The notes below the pieces were generated by a model. That model ran no database searches, was not told the origin of the DNA, and saw only the letters and a program-made list of their open reading frames with translations. A stretch of DNA of 64,000 nucleotides, from the NCBI RefSeq assembly GCF_963662255.1, contig NC_085046.1:95993324-96057323 (forward strand), written 5' to 3'. The position numbers and the translations under genes are program-made. Source of the DNA: Cinclus cinclus (Eukaryota > Chordata > Aves > Passeriformes > Cinclidae). Below, piece after piece: positions 1-11,975 of the stretch (its first letter is position 1; the number at the start of each line of letters is the position of its first letter).

Positions 1-157
1 CTTGTGTACACACCTTTTCCTTTACCTATTAAATGGTCTTTATCAGAAAAGATGAATTTTCTCATTTTTTTCTCTTCTGGTTCTCTTCCCCATCTCACCA
101 GGGGGTAGCGAGCAAGTTGCTGTGTGGGGCTTAGCTCCTGGCTGGGGTTAAAACACA
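1..157 (+). mobile_element. ERV LTR, 3' part (avian LTR family, copy A)
   Basis: The window opens inside a solo or truncated long terminal repeat. A pyrimidine-rich stretch with an ATTAAA polyadenylation-type hexamer (28-33) is followed by the C-rich run CCCCATCTCACCAGGGGG and the ending CTGGCTGGGGTTAAAACACA. The same order of blocks recurs at 20530-20677 and, inverted, at 23306-23460, so the three are copies of one family. The family is one I recognise from bird genomes (ERVL-like solo LTRs abundant in songbirds); the exact subfamily name is not determinable here. The 5' part lies outside the window. The LTR end near 157 is estimated from the family ending. Confidence 0.75.
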
Positions 158-3037
158 CTTACACCAGCTGCATTCAGTTGACTGATAAGACAATTCCTAA
201 AAGACAAGCATCCAAAGAGACGTAGTAAGGACAAGGAAAGGAAAGTAAACTCAATTTCTCACTGATGTGAGAAAGAAAAGAGAACTCCCACAGTTTGGAA
301 GTGTGTGCCAGGTGATGTTTCTTTGATTGAAACTCTGCTCTCTGTCCTGATAGACAGCAACAGAATAAAAACCAGATTGGGCATATCACAGAAGGCAATA
401 TAACAAATGGTGGTGGTAGACATCTAGCATTGTTCTATCAGAAAACACAAGCAAAACATAATACAGAATGCAGCATATGAGAGCTGCTATGATCTACTGC
501 AATAAAATGAAAAATGGTTGCAGACATATTGAGTTGTACTTCTAATGTGTAAAGGTAACATAAAAGCTGTGATTGGGAACAAAAAAAAAGTGTAGGTTTT
601 ACACCAATTTAAGAGGCAATAATATCAATCTTCACTGAAAAAAAAACCAACAAAAAAAAGAAATTTATACAATTATATATATATATATATATTATTTTTA
701 CCTCTATGTTCTATTATGCATGATTAACTGTACTCAGTTTTGTCTTTGAAAATAATGGAATCATACATGACAAGTAGTAAATATTTGCAGGTTTGAGCTT
801 TTCTGTGATTTGAAACACAGGAATAATGTTCTCTGTTTTGAAACAATAAAATTGTTGTAATTGTAAGCTAATTGTAAGATTATTGAAATTTTTTAACAAT
901 AAACTGCATCTTGTAGGGAAATAAAAACAATGATGAAGAGAAAAGAAAAATGTGCTTGAAGGATTCTCAGACAGATGACCTTTAAGAATGTATTATGGGG
1001 AACAACCAGTATTTTAGTATGAAACGTTCAATTTTCTTAAAACTCCTTTAGTTTCTTACCTGATCAATCAGAGATATGTTTGGCAGGCCACTGACAAATT
1101 TAATATTTCATGCATTTATGTCTCATGCCAAGTATCCTCAATGAAACTGTAATTAGAAAACAAATTAAGGAGGCCAAGATACAAGTCCACAAAGATGTAT
1201 TGTAAGATCTTATTTAAATATCTAATTCCTCTTGAGAAACACTCAGACATGATTTCCATGACAATAAGAGTTGTCTCTTTTATTTTTAATTGACATATGA
1301 TAAGGTCTCTGTAGTGCAATGACATTTGATATAAATATTTCTAGGAAAAGTCTAGCCATTTCAGCGCAGAATAGCTAGAGCAAATTAGTTCATAAAAAAC
1401 CTTTTCTCCAACACGGCTTTGCATTTCCCAAGATAGCTTGGTGTCTTCTAGGTAAGATATTTCTGTACCACACACAATTTATTAGCGAATCATGATAGCG
1501 CAAGTTAAGAAAATCAAGACAAACCAGAAAAAGTATAAATTGCATATTTCAAATATTCTGGATAGCTCAGTGAAAGTTATTTTGTATTGTTCAATAGAAA
1601 TAAAATACTGCTTCATTTTGAAAGACTAACTTTTCTTTTTCTTTTTAATTAATTCCAAAACCATCAATGTTTATTTGAGAAACACAGCTGTGTGAAAGTT
1701 GTGATTTGTAGGAAAAGTGGAAGATTAGGCATTGTATGAATGAATGAACTGGTTGCTTTTCCAAAAAGAGTAATACCACCCTTTTTTTTTTTCCCTTGCT
1801 AATGTTTCATATCCCTATTTGCTGCACAAAGTATCCACTTACATACATATTTTCACAAGTAGAGACTGTATTTCACCCATATTATTAATTTTTAAGCATT
1901 GTAAAGGGAATTTACTTTGTTTCTCAGGCTTCTCTTTTTCTGAAAATTAAGAGCAATATCTATAATACTTGTGAAATAAAATTCTGCCAAACATCAAAAT
2001 TTCAGTGTTGTTTGGAAGTTTGAATTTGAAGGCTAGCTTTCTGCCCAGTCTTTAGAACTTTCATGACTTTCTTGTCCTTTGAGCCATTTGCTACACATAT
2101 CTGTCTACATCACTTTCCTATTCAAATTACTTTGTAGAGCTGTTTATAAAAATGGATTTTGGAAAGTCCCTTCGTCCAGCTGGATTTATTCTGATTTTCT
2201 TCTCTGCTTGCCCTATGCACAAAGATACTGAGAAAATGCTACTTAGAACCTTATTAAGTTGACACAGACTAGTCATAGTAGTCTCCTATTATTTTAGGGG
2301 ATTTTAGGAATTCTAGTAGGAACATTTAAATGTAGAACTCAGGAAAGAAATAAAAGTATCACGAAAATGAATAAAGAAGATAGCACAACTGTTAACTGTT
2401 TAAAAGTCTTTTATAAAACATCCATTCAGCAGAAAGGAGACATCCATAATACAGCTTTGCTTTCCAGTCCCTAACTTAAGTTACACAGACCTGGGAAGAG
2501 ATAAAGAGTCTCCAACATGGAGTTTCTATGCAATTTCAGAAGAATTATCTCACTGCTTCTCACAGTGGTTCAACTTTCTGTCTCTTGTGAATTTACTTCA
2601 TTGCAAGTGGTGAAGGATGATAGACTGAGCTAGCATGCATCACTTCTAGCTTTGTTGGTTCCTTGACTGTGTGTCTTTTCCTCCTGTGATATATCAGTCC
2701 CTCACCATTGATTAGGCAGTGTAAGCAGGTGCTGAAAGAGTGTAGATATGTGATGTTTAATTTCCCTTATATATTAGTGGGGGGGAAAGCCAATGGAATC
2801 TTGAATGTATGCTTGCATGCATCCCATAATGAAGAAACTATTGCCCTATAAAGGCATAATTAAATAGTTAAACTAGATATATATAGGCAGACTTCACATC
2901 AGAAGGATCTAGAGCAATCCATTTTTAGCATACACCAAAAAAAGAAAGAGGAAGAGATGAAAAAAATGATCTGAAATTATTTTCTGATATCCTTAGCTCA
3001 TATGATATCTTAACACATCATGTCTAGTTGAAAAGTG
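158..3037. other. AT-rich non-coding DNA
   Basis: No gene, RNA or further mobile element could be supported here. The stretch is AT-rich with many short A or T runs and frequent stops in all frames. A short TA dinucleotide repeat lies at 674-692. A G7 run occurs near 2779. Confidence 0.6.
674..692. repeat. (TA)n microsatellite
   Basis: About nine and a half uninterrupted TA units in AT-rich surroundings; likely length-polymorphic. Confidence 0.85.
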
Positions 3038-3099
3038 AAGTTGGACTCAATGATCTCAAAGGTCTTTTCCAACCTAGTTAATTCTGTGATTCTGTGATT
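3038..3099 (+). mobile_element. CR1 LINE 3' tail
   Basis: The segment reads GTTGGACTCAATGATCTC, then AAGGTCTTTTCCAACCTAG, and ends with two copies of ATTCTGTG plus ATT (3081-3099). This is the characteristic 3' terminus of CR1 LINEs, which end in short octamer repeats instead of poly-A. Only the tail is present, consistent with severe 5' truncation, the usual fate of CR1 insertions. The orientation is plus because the octamers are at the right end. Confidence 0.85.
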
Positions 3100-5930
3100 A
3101 TGCATTCAAACATTTAATCCCAGATATTAACAACTCTAGTAATATTCTATGAAACAGCAAGTTCTCAACATTTACAAGTTTGGAAGAGAGTGTTAGCCTG
3201 TTGATCCAGAATAATGAAATACAGCAGAAACAGTAACATTTCCCATAGTAAGGAGAGTTAATCTTAAGTATTCATTCATTGCTGTCTTTTAATCAATGTT
3301 CATTTGCAAATATTTTAATCATCCTTCTAATATACAGTAATATATTCAAAAAGCAAGTATAAAATTATGCTACCCATGTAAATTCATCAGGCACAAGAAA
3401 GGACCATGTGTCATTATGTATAAGACAGGTCTATGGCAGTTTAAACAGTAGATACTTTTTCACTTGGGAAGATATTAGTTTTCAAAAAGATAGGCTAAAT
3501 AATCATTAAAAAGCTTGGCTGTTCTTTGATAAGAAGAATAGTATATTTCTTTGAAAAAAACAATCCCTAAAAGAGGAAAGGATTGTAGGCTGAATATACA
3601 CATTAGGACATAATGAAAGGGATTGAAAGAGAAAATTAAATAGAGAGAGAAACAAAAGTACAAATCTAGGTTGCAAAGACATCTGGACTGAATATATCAT
3701 GAAGTCTTACTACAGGGAGAATTGAGGATTTAGAAGAACCCTCATGGGATGATCAAGAAGGCAGTAGAAAAGAAGAGCACAAAGGAAAAACACAGTGTTA
3801 AACTGGTACCAGAACATATATTAGAAATTTTTTTTAAAAATAGAAAAATACAAGTGGTTGGTTGTAAAACAATTATAAATATTTCATTGTATTACATTTT
3901 CCATTAAATATATTTCTGTTGTAGCATTTGCAGGAAAAGTCCATGATGAAATCTCTTCAGAATTTCCAGACCTGTTTAGTTATGTCCAGGAAAGATGAAT
4001 TCAGAATGGAAGAGGTTCTGATCAGAACATGCAAGCTCAAATATCGAGTAGAACATATCTCTTTCAATAAAGTCTTGTAAATTAAACATGGATTAAAGAT
4101 ACAATTATTTCCTCTTACTACATTATGTTCACTTACAGCTGTCAATGATAATGATTTATTCAAACCATAGTAACTGTGACAGAAATTAAATAGCTATATA
4201 ATAGCCATTAAAAAAAAATACCTAATTAGAGCAAGTTTTGGCCAGAAGGCAAAGGGAAGGTAAGGGGAGACACATCACTGGCTTTTAAATGCATCCAAAA
4301 CAACTGTGTTTTCCTCATAATCAAAAGTTATAAAAGCAGAGCCATTTTCCTTGTCACATTTTTCCATCTACCTTACTGTGCCAAAAATATGCGAGTCAAA
4401 GTGATTCACCCCCATTGAAGACTAGCTGTTCCTGGGCACATTTCATTATTCTTTCACAGAATAAGAGAAGGAAGACCAAGGATTTTGGGGACACTGGGGA
4501 AAAAAAGAAGCTGAAAAGGACATCTATTAAAATTTTTAACAATTAAATAGGCAAAATATATCATTTTCTGTAAAGAAATAAACAAATTTTGGAATTATCT
4601 AACGTTTCTTATTAAAAGACAGGGCTTTACTTTCTGGAAAAAAGATTGATTAAGGTAGATGTGTAAGGTCCATCAAATTCAGTACAGTGTGTCTTATTAA
4701 TGGCCTCTAGGTCAACCCTCAGACAGTCATAAGTCTACAGCATTATCCAAGATGTATTTAAGGAAAAAAAAATGCTTGACACCAGAGAAAAGGTTAGAGC
4801 TACACTGCAGGGATTCTAATTCTTAGTTTCATTAAGGAATTAAATTAGAGCAGTACTTTTACCCTTTCCTCCTCTCCTCATCACAAAAAGAAAAGTTAAC
4901 CTCAAACAGACCTGCTGCTCATCTTCAGTATTTTGCAACCTTTTCTTCACAGCAAGGGCAAAGGCTTTTGCATTGATATTCTGAAGGGAATCTGCATGAC
5001 ATTGTTAGGAATGGGCAAATGATCAGAAAGTCCCAACACAGCCACTATAATTCTGATTAAAGCTTGGCATTTGTTTTCTTGCTCCTTGGAGTAGATAGCA
5101 TGCTGCCTGGAATTAGAAATATGAAAGGCAGAGGAACTTCCTACTGTGCACAGAGAGCATTTTTTCCTCCTCACTTTCAAAATGTAGCTAAGTTTGAATA
5201 CCTTTTGTTGTTGTTGTTGTTTTCTGGGCAAATTATTAAAATAAGGTCATCCTTGTTTTCCATTTCAGAATGAGATTTGCTGTGTCTTACATATTTTCCT
5301 CCAGAATTACTGAGAAAGATAGTGCTCTACTAGCTTCCTCACTGACACTTCACCTCTGGCATATTAAAATGGAAAAATCATGATTAAGTTCTACAAGCAG
5401 AGATGTATATAACTTTTGAGAGAACCGTCTATGTATAATAATAGGTTTATTTTAAATATCTTTAGAACAATCCAAAAATTTTGAAGAAAGTTCTTATTTG
5501 AATATGTGTGTATTCAATTACTAGGTTAAAATACATTTGCAGCCACATTTTAAACCCTGAATTAATGAATGGATTAATTTTCACTTAAATGTACCTGTCA
5601 AGATCAGTGGGTGCTGCCTCGTTTTGTCCAAAATGGCTTGAATGAGTTGAAGTCAGTGGCAGAATCATCATTCGCTTTCAGGAGTTCAAGTTTTTATTTC
5701 TATCATATGTGCATATTACTCAAAATCAATTGCAGTTCACTTTTACCTTGTACCATACTTCAATGAAATCATTTACAGTACAATCTTAAAATAAGCCACT
5801 GACAAAAATCACACTGTAAAACTTACAGAACTGCCATAAGTATTTTTGTAGTTCTTCATGAAAGGTTACAGACAGTTTTTCAGATAAGAAATGCTTGATC
5901 ATCACATTTTTTAAAATTTATTTTTTTCAG
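3100..5930. other. AT-rich non-coding DNA
   Basis: No supported gene. ORFs are short and overlap on both strands without recognisable protein features. A TTG trinucleotide microsatellite occupies 5205-5221. A polypyrimidine tract at 5917-5930 ends in CAG and is treated as a candidate splice acceptor in the next entry. Confidence 0.55.
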
Positions 5931-6122
5931 AAATTATATGTTTTTTGGCTGTATGAGTTCCTTTTGATAAAAGAGGCAGAGTATCAGTGGATAAAATGGC
6001 AATATTCTGTTGGTAGCAATAAAGCAGAACAGCTGCAGGAAAATGAGCACAATAATAACCAGTCTCCAGAAAACCCATTAAATGAGATGGACATGCTCCC
6101 AGATGATCCAGTTTTTTCTTGA
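5931..6122 (+). CDS. candidate terminal coding exon, unknown protein
   Basis: I do not recognise this product. What is visible is a near-ideal 3' splice site (T-rich tract, then TTTTTTTCAG ending at 5930), followed in phase 0 by 63 codons that end at TGA (6120-6122). The encoded piece starts KLYVFWLYEFLLIKEAEYQW. It turns hydrophilic and Asn/Glu-rich, and ends with an acidic MDMLPDD motif before PVFS. The opening has hydrophobic residues that could be the end of a membrane segment. An AATAAA signal lies 690 bp downstream (6813-6818), which would suit a long 3' UTR. Against this, T-rich tracts ending in CAG are common in AT-rich DNA, the frame is short, and the downstream sequence may instead be a retroviral LTR. 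A retroelement-derived or chance ORF is at least as likely. Confidence 0.18.
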   Translation, partial: KLYVFWLYEFLLIKEAEYQWIKWQYSVGSNKAEQLQENEHNNNQSPENPLNEMDMLPDDPVFS

Positions 6123-6840
6123 ACAGTCTCAGTCAAATGGTTCGGGACCTAAACCAATAGGTTCTCCTCTTTCTCCTCTATAAAGGGGGCCAGTTGTTCC
6201 TCTTATTTTGCCTCAAAGATTCAAGGGCATACAAATTTTTTTTAAAAAATTAAACTGTCCAGAGATACAATAAATAATTGAGGGACATTATTGAGCCTCC
6301 TGATAAAACAGTGTGAGAAATCAGGTTTATGTTAGACGGGTGCACTGTAAAAAGAGGGACCACATCTCATGCCTCTCTTTTCCCCCGGCTCTATTTATTT
6401 TCTCTCTCTTCTTCATGTCTTTCTCTTTTGTTTTCCTTGCTTGCCCCACCTCTGGACTGTCTATACCGCAGGACCAAAGCAGGATCTGAGGACTGGCGAT
6501 ATTATTTCCCTTGCTTTGTCTGGGCTAAGCACAGTGCAAATAATCTACCCCACACTTCATACTGAACTTGGCTGTGGGACTGGGAAGCTTCTGTAATGGT
6601 TTATTGTGTGCCAGCACTTTTGGTTGTGTGTGGTGGTTCGTGAGCCAGTAACTCTGAGGAGTGTGCGGGGGAGGTCAGAAGTGTACTGTACAAAATTAAG
6701 GGCTTATAGCCAACACTTTTGTGGAAATTTATTGTAAGAAGGGTGTGTTAACCTATTTTGACCTTTTTGACTCAAAACTGTGGGCTGGTCAACAAAATTA
6801 TAACAACTGTACAATAAAAGCATAGGCGCTCCCTGGCATG
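6123..6840 (+). mobile_element. unidentified GC-shifted unit, possibly a solo ERV LTR or a 3' UTR
   Basis: This unit differs in texture from its AT-rich surroundings. It contains a TATA-like CTATAAAGGGGG (6178-6190) and a pyrimidine-rich block (6370-6450) that ends in a splice-acceptor-like CCGCAG near 6471. It also has G-rich stretches at 6650-6672 and an AATAAA signal at 6813-6818. A retroviral LTR could begin near TGAGGGACATTATTGAG (6280), just after a short purine-rich tract, and end soon after the AATAAA; that is the layout expected of a solo LTR. No primer-binding site follows. The alternative is the 3' UTR of the candidate exon ending at 6122. I could not match it to a named family. 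Confidence 0.3.
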
Positions 6841-7629
6841 CCTTTGTTCTACATGACAAGAAAATGAACATCACAGTCTCAACCAGTAGGTTATGACATT
6901 CAGTCTTTCTTTTGTCTGTAAACTAGTTTTATTACATAGGAATTATGTCTCAGGAACCTTGTTTGGCTATTTTCGACCAAGAAAAGCTTTGATTCTAAGT
7001 TTTGGTATTATTATTGTTGCAGTGATGACTTTGTCATAGATTTAAAAAAAAAACTTATTTTACCTTAAGTTAGAGTGTTAAGTAAAGTATTTTTCTGTTC
7101 AGATAAGATCCCACATAAAGAATGCTGGTTTAGCTTAGCTGCCTATACTTAGGAGCAACAATACCAAACTCTGAAAAACAGCTAAGACTCCAGAAACAAT
7201 AAGTGACAATATTTCTTTCTGATGTTTGTGCAATGCACAAACTATTTCAGAGACTACTGTAATAATAGTTTTGGTCAAGGTAGTATGAGCTCAGAACATC
7301 TCATCTAAGTGAGCAAGAGCTGCATGCTTATCAGGCATCTCCTTTATTTGCACTTTTTTATGAGGCAGTGCATTATGGTGATCGAGTCCAAAATCTTACC
7401 TAATACAAACCTTCTTCCATCTCTAAGAATAAAATGGTCCTGTGCTTGTCCACATTTTCATCCTTCTTGACAATTTTATTTTTTTCAATGGGGTTAATCC
7501 CAGCCTGTTGAATTATCTCTGACACCCTTTAAAATCATCTTCAGTCCATCTAAACTGGGATTTTTAATTTTTTATTTTTTTTTTTACTGCTGACTTCTGG
7601 CTAGTGTCCATTGGACCACTGAAACAAAA
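6841..7629. other. AT-rich non-coding DNA
   Basis: Nothing recognisable apart from short A and T runs; a T-rich stretch (7561-7587) immediately precedes the CR1 element. Confidence 0.55.
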
Positions 7630-8572
7630 TTCTTGTAGATATCAGTGGCAAGTCATGCCTCAGGGGTCGATGATGAGACCTTTGTTAACATCTTTGTCAT
7701 TGACATGGACACTGGGATTGAGTGCACCCTCAGGTAGTTGGCCAATAACACCACACTCTGTGACACAGACGGCACGCTGGAGGAAAGGGAGGTCATTTAA
7801 AGGGATCAAGAGAGGCTTGAGGTGTGAACGTCATGAAGTTGACAAGGCCAAGCTCAACATCCTGCACCGGGGTCAGGGTAATCCCAGGTAATCCAGAGAG
7901 GTTGGATGGAGAATGAATGAAGAGCAGCCCTGCCAAGAATCACTTGGTGGTGTTCATGGATGACATGACCCAGAAATGTGCACTTGCAGCCCAGAAAGAC
8001 AAATGTGTCCTGAGCCGCATCCAAAACAGCATGGGCAGCATGGTAAGGGAGGGAATTCACCCCCTCTGCTGTGCTCTGATGAGACCCTTCCTGGGGTCCC
8101 AGCACAGAGATGACACGGACCTGTTGGAGCAAATCCAGAGGATGGCCAGAGAGAGGATCAGAGGACTGGAGCACCTCTCCTACAAATACAGGCTTAGAGA
8201 ACTTGGATTTTTCAAATAGAATACTCCAAAGACATATTATAACAGCCTTCCTGTAGCGAAAGGAGGCTACAAGAGAGCTGGAGAGGGACCTTTTGCAAGG
8301 GCATGTAGTGACAGGACAAGGAAGAATGGTTTTCAGCTGAAAGAGACTAGGTTCAAACTAAATATTAGGAGTAAATTCTTTACTGTGAGGACAGTGAGGC
8401 ACTGAAACAAACTGCCTAAAGAAGCTGTGGATGTCCCATCCCTGGAAGTGTTCAAGGACAGGTTGGATGGTGGTCTTGTGGAAGGTATCCCTGTCCACAG
8501 CAGAGGAATTGAAAGTAGATGACCATTTATGTCCCTTGCAACCCAAACTGTTCTTTGGTTCTGATTCTACAA
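7630..8572 (+). mobile_element. CR1 LINE fragment: end of reverse transcriptase ORF plus 3' UTR
   Basis: This is the longest CR1 copy in the window. Its first 260 bp correspond to the C-terminal part of the CR1 reverse transcriptase region, with the DMDTGIECTL stretch recognisable. They are followed by the region GGCCAAGCTCAACATCCTGC, the CTTGCAGCCCAGAAAG block, GAGCACCTCTCCTAC, and the 3' UTR blocks ending in TTGCAACCCAAACTGTTC. The position normally carrying the catalytic F/Y-A-D-D motif reads as A-N-N, after an in-frame stop, so the copy is dead. Short ORFs on both strands across 7604-8546 are by-products of this element, not genes. The octamer tail is eroded to TTTGGTTCTGATTCT, suggesting an old insertion. 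Confidence 0.9.
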
Positions 8573-11555
8573 GTACTCAATGACTGGATCCTTCTGATAG
8601 CACTCAGGTCTTTGCTATATATCTGGACATATACCAAACTTTTTAATTACTGTAATGCTTGCTGTGAATAACCATCAAAAAAAAATAATTTCTTTCTCAA
8701 TACACTATCTGCTTACTGTTCAATTTTTCTTGATAGGACACAGCTAAAAAACACAGAGGCTTATTGAAATAGACACTGAAACTGAAAAGGAGAAGGTTCT
8801 GCTTGTGTGGCTATTGATAGCCTTTGGCATAACACCTGCAAAGTTAATTAATTCACCAACCTCTGCCTTGGTTTCTTTATATAAGGTATCTAAGCCCTGT
8901 GTAAAATGGTCTTGCCATTATGAAGGAAGATAAAGATCAAATCTGCAGTTCAACATTTACTGTATTTTCCATTTCTGACTATCTTCTTCTGGAAATTTTC
9001 TCTTCTAATTATTATTTGAGAAATTTCTTTAAATTTTACAAAACAACCTATTTACTATTGCCCAGCTATTTTTGGTTTGTTTTTTTTTTTTTGTTTTTTC
9101 ACTAAGTGCTGAGAAAGTTGATTTGCTATTATAATGTAAACACCTTATTGAAAACTTTTGTCTTTACAGGCAGAAATAAATTTTTTTCTGTCATTTAAAA
9201 GAGAATTTAAAAATTAATTCTACATTTACTCTGATCACTTGAGTTTATTTTGCACCACTGAAAGTTAAGGAAAGCTTCCCACTAATTTTGTTGAGATTTC
9301 CTTAATACATCAATGACACTTTTTCCTGACATTAGGAAGCGTGTAGTAATGATGACACTGTGTTTGCCAACTGAAGCCTTCAGAATCCTTTGTTGTCATC
9401 ACATACACAAGTGATTTATAAGATATTCTTGCACAATAAACCAAACCATTGCCATCTGCTTGGGAGACTGACAGGCTGGGAGATATTTTCTGTAGCAATT
9501 GGGCTTAATAGAGACTATTTCCTGAAAAAACCTGATTGAGGGATTGTGAGTAAATTAAGAAAGAAATAGTCTTTTTTCCCCCGAGTATCCTGATTTGTAT
9601 AAATCTGCTCATTTCACCTGTAATAAATTGCAAATCATCTTTGGAGTAAACTAGAGGGAACTTTTCTGCAAAGAGGAAGATTTCTGACATATACTTTAAT
9701 AAGAAATTTAACCCTAAAAAGAGTTATCAGTAAAAATTCTCCCCCGATAGGATTATCAAGAATAAATATGTATCGTCTCTTTTCTTCTTGGAAGAAAATT
9801 TCAGAAAACATGATGATAAGAGATTAGTATAATTAGTATCCACATAATGAAATATATTGGCAGGATTTATGCATTTTATTCCTTCACTGTTACTGAGTTG
9901 GTCTAAAATAGACACATATTTCTCCTAAATGCTCTTGTCTGATTTTCCATTTTTGCTCTGTGTGTCATGGGTCTTCTACTGTAGAAGCACTAATTATATG
10001 GTCATGACTTCTTAATAGATTTTAAAATGGAATTTCCAACTCAACATAAAAAAGAGAAAAAATTTAAAAATCCTTTGAATTTTCTTGGCTTGAACGGTAA
10101 CACAATATTCTTCAAAATAGTTATATAAGTCATAAAACTGAGATTAATCAAGCTCCAGTAAACTATAGACAACTTTTAATGCATATAAATAAAACACTAG
10201 CTAATAACTGGTTTTTACCACAGCATCCTTTGCAATGGTACATCCTGTGTGCTCACATGATGCCTTCATGAAAACACCAGGAAAGAAACTTCATATCACT
10301 TACAATTAGTAAGTAAAAGTATTAAAAGTAACAAAATCTTTTTTTTTTTCAGTCACAGCTATCTGAGCCTTATTTGACATTAGTCCCAAAGGAAAGGAAA
10401 AATAAAAAATAAAGAAAAAAACAAACAAAAAGTCTTAATTTTTGAGAAATAACTTCCACAATGGTCAAAATGGTATTTCAATGCTGCAACTAAACCAACA
10501 GAATAACTGTGGCTTACACACTGCACTGTCTGGCTCTCTTTCTAGAAGATGCATAATAGGTCCTGATGTGATTTTAGACAAGTATAGGTACATTGAGACA
10601 ATGTTCATTCACATCATTTATGCAAAGAAAAGAAAACAGCAACTAAGAGGGAAGAAAAGTCCCACATTACAGACATAAGGATTTATTAAATAACTGCATA
10701 AATGCCATGCCAACAAAAATAATCCACTGCTTTGAATGCTTTGTTCAAAATACATTACTCATAAAATGAAAATTTTGTTTTGGTTTTTTTTAGCATAAAC
10801 AATCATTCTGCCGAGATAATTTTATTTCAGTTGAGGGTGATTAGATATAACTAAAAAGATAGAAGTAGCCCCTCCAGGAAAGGGGACCAATGTCTCCTCT
10901 AAAGTACAGCTGATAAAGAATAAAATTTTTCATGAAATTCTGGGTTTTGGGGCTGATGTACATTACATTCATAGAGCTGAGAGTTGATCTTAAAAACTGA
11001 TGTTCCAACAGAAGACAAGTAGATCTTTTAGGGCAAATACTGCTGTGATGGTGAAGTAACTGAAGCAGGATTTCAGCATCTGCAAAAGGACAAGCCCATG
11101 ATGCAACAAGATCAAATCACAGTTTCATATCATTACTATCATCGATCATTAGAGAGGAGAAGGCAGCATTTGTTGCTTTTGCATAACACCTCTAATTTTC
11201 TTCATGGCACTTGACGTGAACCACATCAGTCTCACACTAATTCCATCACAGTTTACATTCTCTTCCTCTAACTCAATTACTTGGGATTAACCCACCTCCA
11301 AAAAAAAGTAATTTTCCTATTTACCTTCCTCTTATCTCACTGAAACCTTTATTAAATGAGCTTCTTGAAACATAAGGGATTGTTTTTGTAATAGGTTTTG
11401 GTTTTCTGTCCCTGAAGAAAAACAAATTCAAAAGCACTTTTTGACAAGAAAGTACTTATATCCAAAGCCTGAAACCAATTTAAAATTGTCATTAAAAAAG
11501 TACAAATATTCCTCTAGTAATTTTTTCATGCAATTAAAAAATTAATTATGTTTTA
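8573..11555. other. AT-rich non-coding DNA
   Basis: No supported gene or repeat other than homopolymer runs (for example T11 near 9080 and T10 near 10340). The minus strand carries AATAAA at 11353-11348, about 200 bp beyond the stop of the following candidate ORF. Confidence 0.55.
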
Positions 11556-11975
11556 TCAAATAATGTTTAACAGTTCAACTTCTATGCTCTGTATCACACT
11601 TTCTTTCACTCCTTTCAGGAAAATGTACATTCCTCTTGAATTGATTGAAAAGCTTACTTTCACGCCATTCCGGAAGTATAAATATTCAAGAGGATCACAA
11701 TGTACTTGGAGCCACAATGCATGAGAAAATGTGATATGTGGAGTCTTTTCCTGATTTAACTGTGCATCATTCCTGACTGAATTAACTTTAATGTTGGAGC
11801 CTGCAGAACCCAATCTCTGGTTCTGAGCACTATAAGCTTCTGTTAAATTTTCATTTCCCTTTGAGGCACTTGGCATGGCGCTTGGTAGCTCGAAAATATT
11901 TTCTATAGCAGGAGGAAGATAGGTGAACTTTTTAAAAACCACCAGAAGATTAAATGAAAATAAGAGTATTAGGAA
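11556..11975 (-). CDS. longest non-repeat minus-strand open frame, candidate terminal exon of unknown gene
   Basis: The frame is open from the stop at 11978-11976 down to the stop ending at 11556, about 139 codons; the only start-like codon at the left end is a GTG at 11942. Inside it, the minus strand reads CCTATCTTCCTCCTGCTATAG, a good splice acceptor, just before codons giving ENIFELPSAMPSASKGN. The encoded protein has normal-looking composition: a Ser/Asn/Gln-rich part, then HALWLQVHCDPLEYLYFRNG, then an alternating hydrophobic end. A donor-like AAAGTAAGC occurs within the frame, so the exon could be internal. AATAAA lies about 205 bp past the stop. I do not recognise the protein. Roughly one frame this long is expected by chance at this base composition, so support is weak. 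Confidence 0.2.
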   Translation of the reverse strand, partial: FLILLFSFNLLVVFKKFTYLPPAIENIFELPSAMPSASKGNENLTEAYSAQNQRLGSAGSNIKVNSVRNDAQLNQEKTPHITFSHALWLQVHCDPLEYLYFRNGVKVSFSINSRGMYIFLKGVKESVIQSIEVELLNII

